From Rhodospirillaceae bacterium (GTDB lineage Bacteria; Pseudomonadota; Alphaproteobacteria; Kiloniellales; DSM-21159), in assembly GCA_006969625.1 (NCBI GenBank), contig CP030885.1:3607430-3671429 (forward strand): a DNA stretch of 64,000 nucleotides, read 5' to 3'. This document shows, one piece after another, positions 39,540 to 48,025 of this stretch. Made by a program: the position numbers and the translations under genes. The notes below the pieces were generated by a model that saw nothing but the letters and a program-made list of their open reading frames with translations, ran no database searches and was not told the origin of the DNA. Position 1 is the first letter of the stretch. Every line of letters starts with the position of its first letter.

Positions 39540-40196
39540 TCAGCCCTGGCTGCCGGCCGGGGCGACCTGGCCGCTTTCAACCAGCCGGCGCAACTCCTGG
39601 ATCAGCCCTTCGACGCCGCCCTGGCGGCGGATCACCGAAGCGTACTCGTCGCGCAGGGTGACCGCCAAGCTGACGCCCTCGGCCCGTACGTCCAGGATCT
39701 TGTAGCCTTCGTCCTGCTGGCGCACCCGCCAGATGGTGTTGACCGGCTCGCTGCCGTTCCTGGGGCGGAAGACCACGGGGACGTCGAACAGGTCGTCCCG
39801 GCCTTGCAGCGCGTTCCCCTGCCCGAAGTCGAGCATGAAGTCGCTGTCCTGGTTGCTGGCGAACAGCGGCAGGAAGCGCTGCGCCAGATAGTCCTTGAAG
39901 ACGGCGACGAAGTCTTCCCGCTCCTGCTCGCTGGCGACGCGCCAGTAGCGAGCCAGAATGAACTGGCTGACGGCCGGCACGTCGAAGCCCTGCTCGAGCA
40001 GGGTCTCGAAGCGGGCGTTGCGCTCGCTGTCGCTCAGGTCGTTGCTGCTGAGCCGCTCGAGGGCCGTAGCCGAGAAGTCCTTCAGGAACTCGGCCGGCGT
40101 CTCCGCCTGGGCGCTGGCCGCGCCGACCAGCGAAAGGCTGGCGACCAGCGCCGCGGCGGCGCTGCGCCCGAACGCGCGAAAAAGCAAAGCGATCAT
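39540..40196 (-). CDS. mlaC: MlaC-family phospholipid-binding periplasmic protein
   Basis: Periplasmic lipid carrier (218 residues) of the MlaC/Ttg2D family, which ferries phospholipids between the outer-membrane MlaA complex and an inner-membrane ABC transporter. The signal peptide is ALVASLSLVGAASAQAE. The fold is shown by FSATALERLSSNDLSDSERN, FARYWR-like ILARYWRVASEQEREDFVAV, FKDYLAQRFLPLF and YKILDVRAEGVSLAVTLRDE. It is 152 nt downstream of mlaA on the same strand; the ABC subunits (MlaBDEF) are not in the window. Confidence 0.9.
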   Translation of the reverse strand: MIALLFRAFGRSAAAALVASLSLVGAASAQAETPAEFLKDFSATALERLSSNDLSDSERNARFETLLEQGFDVPAVSQFILARYWRVASEQEREDFVAVFKDYLAQRFLPLFASNQDSDFMLDFGQGNALQGRDDLFDVPVVFRPRNGSEPVNTIWRVRQQDEGYKILDVRAEGVSLAVTLRDEYASVIRRQGGVEGLIQELRRLVESGQVAPAGSQG

Positions 40197-40348
40197 GCCG
40201 ATACCTCTACCTGCGATGGTTCAGCGCGACCGGCGCGAGAGTCCCCGCTGTGTCGGCCCGCGCGCCTGTCGTCTCTTGTCAACGTCGCCCCGACCGATTC
40301 CGCTGCGCCGTGTCGCCGACCGACTCGCCCGGTGACGGCGGGCGCGCC

Positions 40349-41329
40349 CTAGTTGGCGCTCACCTGCCGCGGCGCGGTGGACACCTCCGGCGTCACGTCG
40401 TCGCTGACGCGGGGTCCTTCGCTGGCCTCGTTCAGGATCTCGCGGCGACGCTGCTGGATCCACAGCGAACGGATGCGGGCATAGTAGTCGATCGCATCGG
40501 CCCGCACCTGGTCCAGCGTGTCGATGTTCTGCGAGCGGAAGGTCAGCACTTCGGCGAATGTCCGTCCATACCCCAGAGTCTCGTAGTCGTCGTCCACGAT
40601 GTCGACGCCAGCGATGTCGAGCACCGTGTTGCCCGTGAAGTACTGGAAGGGATCGAGGAACATGTCGACGCCGCGACCGAGCGTGCTGCGCACCGTGCTG
40701 GGGCCGAGCAGCGGCAGCACCAGGTAGGGACCGCTCGGCGCGCCCCACACCGCCGCCGTCTGGCCGAAATCCTCCCGGCGGTGTTCCAGGCCGAGCCCGG
40801 TGGCCGGGTCGAACATGCCGAAGCCGATGGCGCTGTTGATCAGGAAGCGGCTGCCGGTGGTCTCGGCGTGCTCCCAGTCGCCCTGCAGCAGGGCGTTGGC
40901 GAAGGTGACCGGCTCGCTGAGGTTCGTGACGAAGTTGTCGACCACCTCCTGCAGCAGGTCGGGTGCCCAGCGGCGGTAGGTCACCGCGATCGGCTTGAGG
41001 ATGAAGATGTCCAGCGTGTCGTTGATGGCGAACATGAAGCGGTTGAAGGGCTCCAGGGGATCGCCGGTGGAGATGACGTCGTCGCCGCCGACATCCGCGA
41101 TGTCGCTGGCGATGTACTCGCCGTCCGCCATCGAGGCGAGCTGGAAGCCGTTGCCCGGCCCGTAAGCGTAGCGGTTGGTCTCTTCCAGGTCCGGGAGCCA
41201 GGCGCAGCCGCTGCCGAGCAGCGGCACGATCAGCGCCAAGGGGGCCAAGCGGCGAAGCCGCGGCGACTTGTGTCCCTTCGACCCGGCCGTCTGCGCGGCC
41301 TCGCCGTGATGAACTGCCAGTTTCAGCAT
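40349..41329 (-). CDS. mlaA: MlaA/VacJ outer-membrane lipoprotein
   Basis: MlaA (VacJ) removes phospholipids from the outer leaflet of the outer membrane and hands them to MlaC. The 326-residue protein has a signal peptide with a lipobox (LLGSGCAWLP). The VacJ core is DPLEPFNRFMFAINDTLD, VTYRRWAPDLLQEVVDNFVT, SRFLINSAIGFGMFDPATGL, and the conserved LGPSTVRSTLGRGVDMFLDP. I start at the ATG 41329 (MLKLAVHHGE), which gives a plausible long signal; earlier starts would make an unusual N-terminus. The 454-nt upstream gap holds no gene. Confidence 0.92.
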   Translation of the reverse strand: MLKLAVHHGEAAQTAGSKGHKSPRLRRLAPLALIVPLLGSGCAWLPDLEETNRYAYGPGNGFQLASMADGEYIASDIADVGGDDVISTGDPLEPFNRFMFAINDTLDIFILKPIAVTYRRWAPDLLQEVVDNFVTNLSEPVTFANALLQGDWEHAETTGSRFLINSAIGFGMFDPATGLGLEHRREDFGQTAAVWGAPSGPYLVLPLLGPSTVRSTLGRGVDMFLDPFQYFTGNTVLDIAGVDIVDDDYETLGYGRTFAEVLTFRSQNIDTLDQVRADAIDYYARIRSLWIQQRRREILNEASEGPRVSDDVTPEVSTAPRQVSAN

Positions 41330-41783
41330 GCGCCCCGTCTTCTCTCCACCAGAGACTTCACCCCGAGATGCGGACGGCCCGACTGCCGCGTTGTCCCGGC
41401 TCGCCGACCTGCACGGCGGCCCGGGCAGCGCCCGACCCGCCTCGTCCGTGGCGTATACGAACCCATACGCCGTCACATCCCCCTTACCGTCGGCCCGTTC
41501 CCGTGGCCCGTCTGCCGCCGCCCACCGGGCCGCAGCGCGGAACAGCTCTCAACTCCCCGACCGGCGAACTGCGCCCGCTTCGCCTCCGGCAAGCTAGCGC
41601 CGAGGGCTTAAAGTTTCGTATCCCATCGGCCCGGCGCGTGCGCACTCAGCCACACCGTTGTGCTGCTACCACACCCCGGCCGAAAACGCCACTGGGTCGG
41701 TCCCGTCCCACTGCGCGCTCACACCAAAGTGTTGCACAAACGCCGCTGCCCGCTGTGAGCGCTTTCACATCGGCGCAGCGACA
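41330..41783. other. Gene-free 454-bp interval upstream of mlaA
   Basis: No credible reading frame here: frames spanning it are shadows with Arg/Pro-rich composition. It contains the mlaA leader, a CTAG (41595-41598), and near its distal edge a perfect CRP-type palindrome (41754-41769). Several short direct and inverted C/A-rich motifs (ACACC, GTGTTGCAC) lie at 41640-41745. A small RNA cannot be excluded, but nothing proves one. Confidence 0.5.
41754..41769. promoter_or_regulatory. Perfect CRP-type palindrome
   Basis: TGTGAGCGCTTTCACA: TGTGA-N6-TCACA, both half-sites exact. It lies 15 nt beyond the stop of the BASS transporter gene and about 425 nt upstream of mlaA, further than usual for direct control. 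CRP-family regulators with this consensus exist in alphaproteobacteria. It may control an unseen transcript in the gap. Confidence 0.4.
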
Positions 41784-42728
41784 TCAATCGGCCGACGGCG
41801 CAACGGCGCGCAACAGGCGGCGGTACAGCGGCGTCAGCAGGAACGGCAGCATGTACATGGGAAGCTGGGCGAGGGCGAAGAACAAGACCACGTCGTACTC
41901 CGCCCTGGGCGGAAGGGCCGCCAGCAGCAGGCCCATGTTGCAGTTGCCGGAGATCAACCCCACGCTGAGCGCTCCACGCGGCCCCAGCCACCAAAAGGCG
42001 AGCGTGCCGACGAGTTGCAACAGCGGATTCGCGACGAAGGCGACAAGGATGTAGAGGGCGACGACCCCTGGCCGTGCGAAGGCGGTTTGCGTCACGCCGT
42101 CCATGATGGCGACGGCGAAGACCAGCATGGTCAGCACGACCAGGCCGTCGAGGGCGCTGGCCCGGGCCCGGAACCAGGCAACGCCGAGCCAGCGCCGTAG
42201 CAGCAGGGCGAACGCGAAGGCGCCGACGACGACCGCCGCCAGGCGCAGCATGAAGACCGGCACGCTGACCTGCAGGTCAAGGCCGAGCAGCCAGAGCGAC
42301 ATCGGCGGCACCGTCAGCGGCGCCAGCAGCATGGCGACCAGGCCAATGACCAGCGCCAGGGCGCCGTCGAGGCCAAGCAGCATGGCGACCGCCGTGACGC
42401 CGAGGATCGGCGGCGCGGCGGCCATCAGCACCAGCGCCGTCTCCAGGGCCGCCGGCGCCGGCAGCAGCGCCAATGCCGCCCACATCAGCACCGGCGAGAC
42501 CAATAGCAGCCAGGCCAGCAGCAGCAGGGCGAGCCGCGGGCGGCGCAGGTAGGCGGCCATCTGGCTCCACTCGACGCGCAGCAGCGTCAGCAGGGTCAGC
42601 AGCGCCACGGCCGGCCCGACCAGCGGGCGCGCGACGGCCGCCAGGTCGGGCAGCGCCAGCCCGAGGAAGACCCCGAGGAACAGCACCTTGGGGCCGTGGC
42701 CGCCGAGAAAGGCGAGCAGGCGCGTCAT
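41784..42728 (-). CDS. BASS-family (bile acid:sodium symporter-like) transporter
   Basis: A 314-residue inner-membrane protein with about ten hydrophobic helices, in the layout of the bile acid:sodium symporter/arsenical resistance superfamily. Examples are LFLGVFLGLALPDLAAVARP near the start, LVLMAAAPPILGVTAVAMLL with the crossover-like helix, and SVGLISGNCNMGLLLAALPP near the end. Substrate unknown. Divergent from the thioesterase gene with 123 nt between starts. Confidence 0.8.
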   Translation of the reverse strand: MTRLLAFLGGHGPKVLFLGVFLGLALPDLAAVARPLVGPAVALLTLLTLLRVEWSQMAAYLRRPRLALLLLAWLLLVSPVLMWAALALLPAPAALETALVLMAAAPPILGVTAVAMLLGLDGALALVIGLVAMLLAPLTVPPMSLWLLGLDLQVSVPVFMLRLAAVVVGAFAFALLLRRWLGVAWFRARASALDGLVVLTMLVFAVAIMDGVTQTAFARPGVVALYILVAFVANPLLQLVGTLAFWWLGPRGALSVGLISGNCNMGLLLAALPPRAEYDVVLFFALAQLPMYMLPFLLTPLYRRLLRAVAPSAD

Positions 42729-42851
42729 GCCGAGGGCTCGGCAAGGCGGAGGGCCAGGGTGCGCATCGCGTCGGCGACGCTAGCCGGTTTGTCCTTGCCG
42801 GCCAATGCACTAAGCTGCCCATGCCCATCCCGACCCAGCGGAGGTTCCTGC

Positions 42852-43331
42852 ATGTCTTTCGACGCGGCGCTCGAGCTGCACCGCACCCACGTCCGGCCGG
42901 AGTGGATCGACTACAACGGTCACATGAACGTCGCCTACTACCTCTTGGCCTTCGACCAGGCATTCGACCGCTTCATGGAGCATATCGGCCTGACCGCCGA
43001 GCGCCGCGCCGCCAGCGGCAGCACGATCTTCGCGGTCGAAGCGCACATCACCTACGGCCAAGAGCTGCTGGAGGGCGCGCCGCTGGTCGTCACCCTGCAG
43101 CTGCTCGGCCGGCAGCCGAAGAAGCTCAACACCTTCATGCGCATGTACCACGCCGAGGCGGGCTTCCAGGCGGCCACGGTCGAGTGGATGAGCTTGCACG
43201 TCGACCTCAACACGCGCCGCACCGCGCCGATGCCGCCGGCGGTCGCCGCCGAGGTGGATGCGCTCTGGGCCGCCCACGAGAACCTGCCCCGCCCGCCGGA
43301 GGCCGGCCGCGGCATCGCCCTGCGGCGCTGA
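42852..43331 (+). CDS. Hotdog-fold acyl-CoA thioesterase
   Basis: A 159-residue 4HBT-like thioesterase that hydrolyses an acyl-CoA to acid and CoA. Motifs include VRPEWIDYNGHMNVAYYLLA, with the D-x-N-G-H-M-N active-site signature (Asp, Asn/His), FDQAFDRFMEHIGLT, and VEAHITYGQELLEGAPLVVT. This subtype also occurs as the C-terminal domain of some carnitine dehydrogenases, acting on betainyl-CoA; here it stands alone. GGAGG lies 7 nt before the ATG. Confidence 0.88.
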   Translation: MSFDAALELHRTHVRPEWIDYNGHMNVAYYLLAFDQAFDRFMEHIGLTAERRAASGSTIFAVEAHITYGQELLEGAPLVVTLQLLGRQPKKLNTFMRMYHAEAGFQAATVEWMSLHVDLNTRRTAPMPPAVAAEVDALWAAHENLPRPPEAGRGIALRR

Positions 43332-43446
43332 GCTGCGCAGCGGCGTGCGGTGTGTCTGGGCTGTCGTCGTACACGCAGATCGGAAACGCGCCGATCGGAC
43401 CGGTCGGCCGGCGTTCCGGGGCGTTGCGCGGTTTGGTCGACGAGGC

Positions 43447-43929
43447 TCATACCGACGCTCGCCCTCCGTCGCGCCGCCTGTCGCGGCCTCTTTCGCGGCC
43501 TTTTTCGCGCTGGGGGCGTCGCCTTTGCGGGACGGCGGCGCTGGCCGCTGCCCTTGTGCTTGTCGGGCGTGATTGCGCTGGGTGGCGCGCCGGCCGGCCT
43601 TCGAGGTGGCGCTGTCCTACCTGCGCGGCGAGGGGATCGACCAAAACCTGGTCGCCGCCGCGCGCGGGATCGAGCGGGCGACCGCCCAGCCGCACGAGCC
43701 GGCGCACGAGCCGGCGCACGGGCCGGCGCACCTGCTCCGGCGTCAGCGTCTCGAGCAGCAGCGGCCACTGGTTCAGCACCGGGTCGCGATCGAGTTCGGC
43801 GCTCTCGCCCTGCAAGCTAGGGCCAGGCAAGCCGAGGAAGGTGCGGTGCCGGTCGATCTCGGCGCCGGTCAGCAGGCCCTCCAGGAAGGCGGCCTCGCGC
43901 GCGTCCAGGTCGCGGCCCGCCAGCGTCAC
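43447..43929 (-). CDS. Uncertain ORF, possible gene fragment
   Basis: A 160-codon frame from GTG 43929. The first 75 residues look protein-like (LDAREAAFLEGLLTGAEIDR, DPVLNQWPLLLETLTPEQVR). The rest is low-complexity Arg/Pro sequence, beginning at a 12-bp tandem repeat, and probably is not real. The frame is the same as that of the broken gene just upstream (43948-44594), separated by one stop codon. No family recognised. Confidence 0.3.
   Translation of the reverse strand: MTLAGRDLDAREAAFLEGLLTGAEIDRHRTFLGLPGPSLQGESAELDRDPVLNQWPLLLETLTPEQVRRPVRRLVRRLVRLGGRPLDPARGGDQVLVDPLAAQVGQRHLEGRPARHPAQSRPTSTRAAASAAVPQRRRPQREKGRERGRDRRRDGGRASV
43573..43690 (+). pseudogene. Possible Sel1-repeat gene remnant
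   Basis: The plus frame encodes AFEVALSYLRGEGIDQNLVA and AARGIERA, which resembles a Sel1 repeat (A..Y..G.G..QN...A). Upstream, in another frame, is a signal-like stretch (LCGTAALAAALVLVG), as if a frameshift near 43575 had separated them. The frame becomes His/Pro-repeat sequence after 43690. Fragmentary; the family call is tentative. Confidence 0.3.
43692..43727 (+). repeat. Three tandem copies of a 12-bp unit
   Basis: GCACGAGCCGGC twice (43692-43703, 43704-43715) and GCACGGGCCGGC once (43716-43727). The unit is a multiple of three and marks where the protein-like parts of two opposing frames meet. Confidence 0.85.
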
Positions 43930-43947
43930 GGATATGGATGGTCCGGC

Positions 43948-44594
43948 TCAGCCCCCAACGGCCGCACACGGCAGCAAACGGATGTCGTCCGTGATTACGC
44001 GCTCTTCGGTTTGAGGCAAAGGGGGAAGAACCTCCACCAGCGGACCAATCGGCGGCAACGGTGCCGGTAACTTCCCGCTCTCCAGAATCTCGAGAAGGGG
44101 CGCCAGCCGCTTGCCCTCGATCTTCACGACATAGTGCGCGCGCTGCAGAAAAACGGCGAGCTGCAGCGGAAAGAGCGGCCATCCCAGCGAGGTGCTGGTC
44201 GTGCCGAGATCGGGCCAGCAACCGTTCCCGGAATCCTCGCAGGGCAGTCGCCCATGGTGTTGCCAAATAAGGGGTTCGAACAAACACCGCTGCATCCGGT
44301 CCCTGTCCTGCGGCTGACTCTCGACCTGGGAGGCGATCTTCAACACGCCCGTGTTGTCGGTCACCAGCCGCACAGCCAGGTAGGGGACCGCCGGCACGCT
44401 CACCTCCGTAGTCCGCAGGCCGTAGTCCGCAGGCCGTAGGCCTCGGCATACGCCTCGGCGATCAGCTCTGCGACGCTGCGGGACTCGACCCACAGCTCGA
44501 GTTCGACCGCAGGTCCGAGCGCGGCGGCAAAGCCTTCCGCACGCAAGCGCCGCTCCGACCACTGGGTAGGATTCTCTGCAGCTTGGGCGGGCAC
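43948..44594 (-). pseudogene. Hypothetical gene split by a 14-bp tandem duplication
   Basis: Frame one from ATG 44594 (MPAQAAENPTQWSERRLRAE...VAELIAEAYAEAYGLRTT) runs into the duplicated GTAGTCCGCAGGCC (44408-44421 and 44422-44435) and stops shortly after. The other frame continues from there as EVSVPAVPYLAVRLVTDNTG, VLKIASQVESQPQDRD, PLQLAVFLQRAHYVVKIEGK and VITDDIRLLPCAAVGG. Deleting one 14-bp copy joins the two frames exactly into a protein of about 210 residues. I do not recognise the family. The break is seen directly; that it inactivates the gene is inferred. Confidence 0.55.
44408..44435 (-). repeat. 14-bp tandem duplication causing a frameshift
   Basis: Two exact adjacent copies of GTAGTCCGCAGGCC. 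Fourteen bases shift the minus-strand frame by two, which is exactly the displacement between the two halves of the hypothetical gene. Confidence 0.9.
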
Positions 44595-44632
44595 GGATTG
44601 CAGTGGCGGAGAGTGCCGCGTAGCCGATTGGG

Positions 44633-45208
44633 ATGCCGCCGCGCCCGCCGTCGCATCGACTGTTCCAACGGCACGACATCAGCCGCCTGCCCGATGTCGA
44701 AGGCGCGAAGCCGAAGAAGAAGTTCAGGGCCTATCCCATCGGCCTTTTCCGCATCGACATCGCCGAGGTGTGGACCGAGGCAGGCAAGCTCTACATGCTC
44801 GTCGCCGTCGATCGCACCAGCAAGTTCGCATTCGCCGAGCTGCACGAGCGCGCCACGCGGCATGTGGCGGCCGACTTCCTGCGCCGGCTGATCGCCGCCG
44901 TTGCGTATCGCATCCACATGGTGCTCACCGACAACGGCACGCACTTCACCGACCCCAAGGGCGACGGCTGGACGGCGGCCGAGGTCAAGGAGCTCCTCGC
45001 CGAGAAGACGCGATTTCGCTGCCATTCCTTCGCGCTCGCCTGCGTGCAGAACGACATCGACCATCGACTCACCAAGCCGCACCATCCGTGGACGAACGGC
45101 CAGGTCGAACGGATGAACCGGACGATCAAGGACGCGACCCTACGACGTCACCACTACGCGAGCCACGACCAGCTGCGTCGGCAGCTCAAGACGTTCCTCG
45201 ACGCCTAA
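44633..45208 (+). pseudogene. Truncated IS481-family transposase
   Basis: Codes for 191 residues from SHRLFQRHDISRLPDVEG onward. It lacks the helix-turn-helix domain but keeps the integrase core: FRIDIAEVWTEAG (Asp), VLTDNGTHF (Asp), NGQVERMNRTIKD (Glu). It ends at TAA after FLDA. The frame continues past the stop as TFAKRLKTLKGLTVFEFISA, the normal family C-terminus. The stop falls within three codons of that in the other copy. Confidence 0.85.
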
Positions 45209-45334
45209 ACCTTCGCCAAGCGGCTGAAGACCTTGAAGGGCCTCACCGTATTCGAGTTCATCTCAGCGAAGTGGGCATCGGAGCCGGAACGCTTCAGGCT
45301 GCATCCCGACCATCTCATTCCGGGACCGAACATC
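44640..45334 (+). mobile_element. 5'-truncated IS481-family element abutting the argE stop
   Basis: Remnant of a second IS481-type element. The right end is kept: read inward it starts GATGTTCGGTCCCGGAATGA, close to the end of the copy at 25.3 kb (CTGTTCAGTCCCG...). It touches CTAG at 45335-45338. The left end and the first roughly 110 transposase codons are missing; homology begins near 44650. The transposase differs at many residues from the other copy, so it is a different IS rather than a recent duplicate. Confidence 0.82.
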
Positions 45335-46555
45335 CTAGCCAGACCGGCTCTCGCGGGCGGCCAACCTCAGACCCCATTCCGGCGCTTCGGCCCAGTCGGC
45401 CAGCTTACGCAGCAGCGCCAGGCAGGCGTCGAGCTGGGCCGGGTCAATGAACTCGTCGGGCTGGTGGGCCTGGTCGATCGAGCCGGGGCCGCAGACCACC
45501 GTCGACATCCCGGCTTCCTGCAGCAAGCCGCCCTCGGTGCCGAAGGAGACGGCATGGCTGGCGTTGCTCCCGGTCAGCCGGCGCATCAGCGCCTCCATCT
45601 CGCCCTCCGGCTCGGGCATCAGCGGCAGGACGCGGGCCAAGCGCTCGGTTTCGACCGAGGCCTCCGGCGCGAACTCGCGCAGCTCGGGCAGCACCTCCTC
45701 GGCGACGAAGCGCTCCAGCCGCTCGAGGATGGCCTGCTCGTCCTCGCCGGGCACGGCACGGAACTCCCAGGTCAGCTCGCAGTCCTGGGCGACGATGTTG
45801 AGCGCCGTGCCGCCTTCGATGCGGCCGAGGCCGAAGGTGGTGTAGGGCGGCTCGAACCCGAGTTCGGCGCCCGCCGCCTCGGCCCGCTTCTCGCGCGCCA
45901 GGTCGCCGAGGAAGGCGAGGATGCGCCCGCCCGCCAGAACGGCGTTGCCGCCGCGATGCGGCTGGCTGGAGTGCGCCGCCTTGCCGCGGATCCGGGTGCG
46001 GAACCCGGCCACGCCCTTGTGCGCGTTGACCACAGCCATCCCGGTCGGCTCGCCGACCAGAACCAGCGCCGGATGCGGGCCGTTGGCCGCCAAGTCGGCG
46101 ATCAGACCGCCGATGCCCAGGCAGCCGACCTCCTCGTCGTAGCTGAAGGCCAGGTGCAGCGGCCGCATCAGATCGCGCGCGACGAACGCGGGCACCATCG
46201 CCAGGGCGCAGGCGATGAAGCCCTTCATGTCGCTGGTGCCGCGGCCGTAGAGCCGCCCGTCGCGCTCGCTGAGCGCGAAGGGGTCGCTGCTCCAGGCCTG
46301 TCCGTCGACCGGCACCACGTCGGTGTGGCCGGACAGCACCAGGCCGCCGTCGCCGGCCGGCCCGATGGTGGCGAAGAGGTTCGCCTTCGCGCCGGTGGCG
46401 TCGAAGACGCGGCGCGACTCGATGCCGTGGCCGGAAAGATAGTCGGCGACCCAGTCGATCAGCGCGAGGTTCGAGTTGCGCGAGGTGGTGTCGAAGGCGA
46501 CGAGCCGGTCCAGGATCCGGCGCGCCGTCGCCGCGGCGTCGGGTGCTGCGTCCAT
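45335..46555 (-). CDS. argE: Acetylornithine deacetylase
   Basis: M20 metallopeptidase-fold enzyme (406 residues) that deacetylates N-acetylornithine in arginine synthesis. Metal ligands: LVLSGHTDVVPVDGQAW (His, Asp), GTSDMKGFIACALA (Asp), SYDEEVGCLGIGGL (Glu pair), and the C-terminal His region VSFGTEGGLLQEAG and QPDEF (HQPDEFI). The TAG stop overlaps CTAG 45335-45338, the edge of the IS481 remnant, so the gene is complete. It lies 24 nt downstream of trkH. Could also be a related N-acyl-amino-acid deacetylase, but the motifs fit ArgE well. Confidence 0.92.
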   Translation of the reverse strand: MDAAPDAAATARRILDRLVAFDTTSRNSNLALIDWVADYLSGHGIESRRVFDATGAKANLFATIGPAGDGGLVLSGHTDVVPVDGQAWSSDPFALSERDGRLYGRGTSDMKGFIACALAMVPAFVARDLMRPLHLAFSYDEEVGCLGIGGLIADLAANGPHPALVLVGEPTGMAVVNAHKGVAGFRTRIRGKAAHSSQPHRGGNAVLAGGRILAFLGDLAREKRAEAAGAELGFEPPYTTFGLGRIEGGTALNIVAQDCELTWEFRAVPGEDEQAILERLERFVAEEVLPELREFAPEASVETERLARVLPLMPEPEGEMEALMRRLTGSNASHAVSFGTEGGLLQEAGMSTVVCGPGSIDQAHQPDEFIDPAQLDACLALLRKLADWAEAPEWGLRLAARESRSG

Positions 46556-46579
46556 GCCGTCGACCCTAGCCCGCCGCGC

Positions 46580-48025
46580 TCAGTTGCGCCAGAAGTGCGG
46601 CGTCAGCAGCACCAGCACCGTAAAGAGCTCGAGCCGCCCCAGCAGCATGCCGACCGACAGCAGCCATTTCGCCGCGTCGGGCAGCGGCGCGTAGGTGCCG
46701 GCCGGGCCGATCGTCTCGCCGAGCCCGGGCCCGACGTTGGCGATCGCCGCGGCGGCGCCCGACAGCGCCGTCACGTAATCGAGCCCGATCAGGCCGAGCC
46801 CGACGGCCAGCAGGCCGAAGGTGGCGGCGAAGAAGAAGAAGAAGCTCATCACCGAGATCGCCACGCCCTCGGGGATCGGCCGGCCGTTGTAATAGGCGAT
46901 GAAGACGCCGTGCGGCTGCATCAAGCGCTTGAGCTGGGCGTTCGCCACCGCGGCCAGGATCTGGAAGCGGAAGATCTTGATGCCGCAGGTGGTCGAGCCG
47001 GCGCAGCCGCCGATGAACATCAGCATGAAGAACAGGCTCATGGCGAAGCCGCCCCACTGGTCGAAGGCGGCCGTGGCGTAGCCGGTGCCGGTCATGATCG
47101 AGATGACGTTGAAGGTGGCGTAGCGCAGCGCGTCCTCGGCCTGCATCAGGCCGCGCAGGGTCAACTCGAGGATCAGCAGGGCGATGGCCGCGGCGAGCAC
47201 GGCCAGCATCCAGCGCACCTGCGTATCCTGCAGCAAGGCCAGGACGTTCCCGCGCACGGCCCGCAGGTAGAGCACGAAGGGCACGCTGCCCATCACCATG
47301 AACAGCGAGATGGCGTAGTCGATCTGCGCCGAATCGAAATGGCCGATCGAGCCGTCGCGGGTGGAGTAGCCGCCGGTGGCGATCGAGGTCATCGCGTGCG
47401 CCACCGCGTCGAAGGCGCTCATCCCCAGATAGCCGAGCAGCAGCGCGGCGAAGGCGGTCATCGCCACGTAAATCGTCACGATGCCGGCGGCGATCGCCGC
47501 CGCCCGCGGCAGCACCTTGTCGGTCTCGAAGGCCTCGACCCGGAAGAGCTGCATGCCGCCGACCTGCAGCATCGGCAGCACGGCGACGGCCATGACGATG
47601 ATGCCGATCCCGCCGAGCCATTGCAGGATGGCGCGCCACAGCAGGATGCCGGGCGGCGCCTCGTCGAGCCCGACGATGACGGTTGCGCCGGTGGTGGTGA
47701 CGCCGGACATGGATTCGAAGAAGGCGTCGGTGAAGCCGAGTTGCAGCTCGGAAAAGGCGAACGGCAGCGCCCCGAAGAGCGCGACGACGATCCAGGCCAG
47801 GGTCGTCATCAGGAAGCCCTGGCGCAGGTTGAAGCCGCTCCAGGCGCCGCGGGTGGTCAGCACCAGCGCGACGCCGGCGAAGAGGGTGACGGCAAAACTG
47901 GCGGCGAAGACCTGCCAGTCCGGGTGGCCCTCGACCAGGTCGACGGCCGCCGGCACGATCATGCCGCAGGCGAGCACCGACAGCAGCAGGCCGATGAGGA
48001 AGAGAACAGGACGCAGATCGATCAT
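46580..48025 (-). CDS. trkH: Trk potassium uptake protein TrkH
   Basis: Potassium-translocating subunit (481 residues) of the Trk system, which works with the cytoplasmic TrkA gate (not in the window). Four pore-loop repeats with selectivity-filter glycines are visible: FFESMSGVTTTGATVIVG, AMTSIATGGYSTRDGSIGHF, NVISIMTGTGYATAAFDQWG and AIANVGPGLGETIGPAG. The cytoplasm-facing GGCAGSTTCGIKIFRFQILA is also typical. The ATG at 48025 (MIDLRPVLFLIG) begins directly in the first helix. Divergent from the CLC gene. Confidence 0.96.
   Translation of the reverse strand: MIDLRPVLFLIGLLLSVLACGMIVPAAVDLVEGHPDWQVFAASFAVTLFAGVALVLTTRGAWSGFNLRQGFLMTTLAWIVVALFGALPFAFSELQLGFTDAFFESMSGVTTTGATVIVGLDEAPPGILLWRAILQWLGGIGIIVMAVAVLPMLQVGGMQLFRVEAFETDKVLPRAAAIAAGIVTIYVAMTAFAALLLGYLGMSAFDAVAHAMTSIATGGYSTRDGSIGHFDSAQIDYAISLFMVMGSVPFVLYLRAVRGNVLALLQDTQVRWMLAVLAAAIALLILELTLRGLMQAEDALRYATFNVISIMTGTGYATAAFDQWGGFAMSLFFMLMFIGGCAGSTTCGIKIFRFQILAAVANAQLKRLMQPHGVFIAYYNGRPIPEGVAISVMSFFFFFAATFGLLAVGLGLIGLDYVTALSGAAAAIANVGPGLGETIGPAGTYAPLPDAAKWLLSVGMLLGRLELFTVLVLLTPHFWRN

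Noticed and set aside
43948..44594. Type VI secretion TssC-like fragment
   Set aside because: A short stretch (QRAHYVVKIEGK) recalls TssC C-termini, but no other TssC motif or T6SS gene is present.
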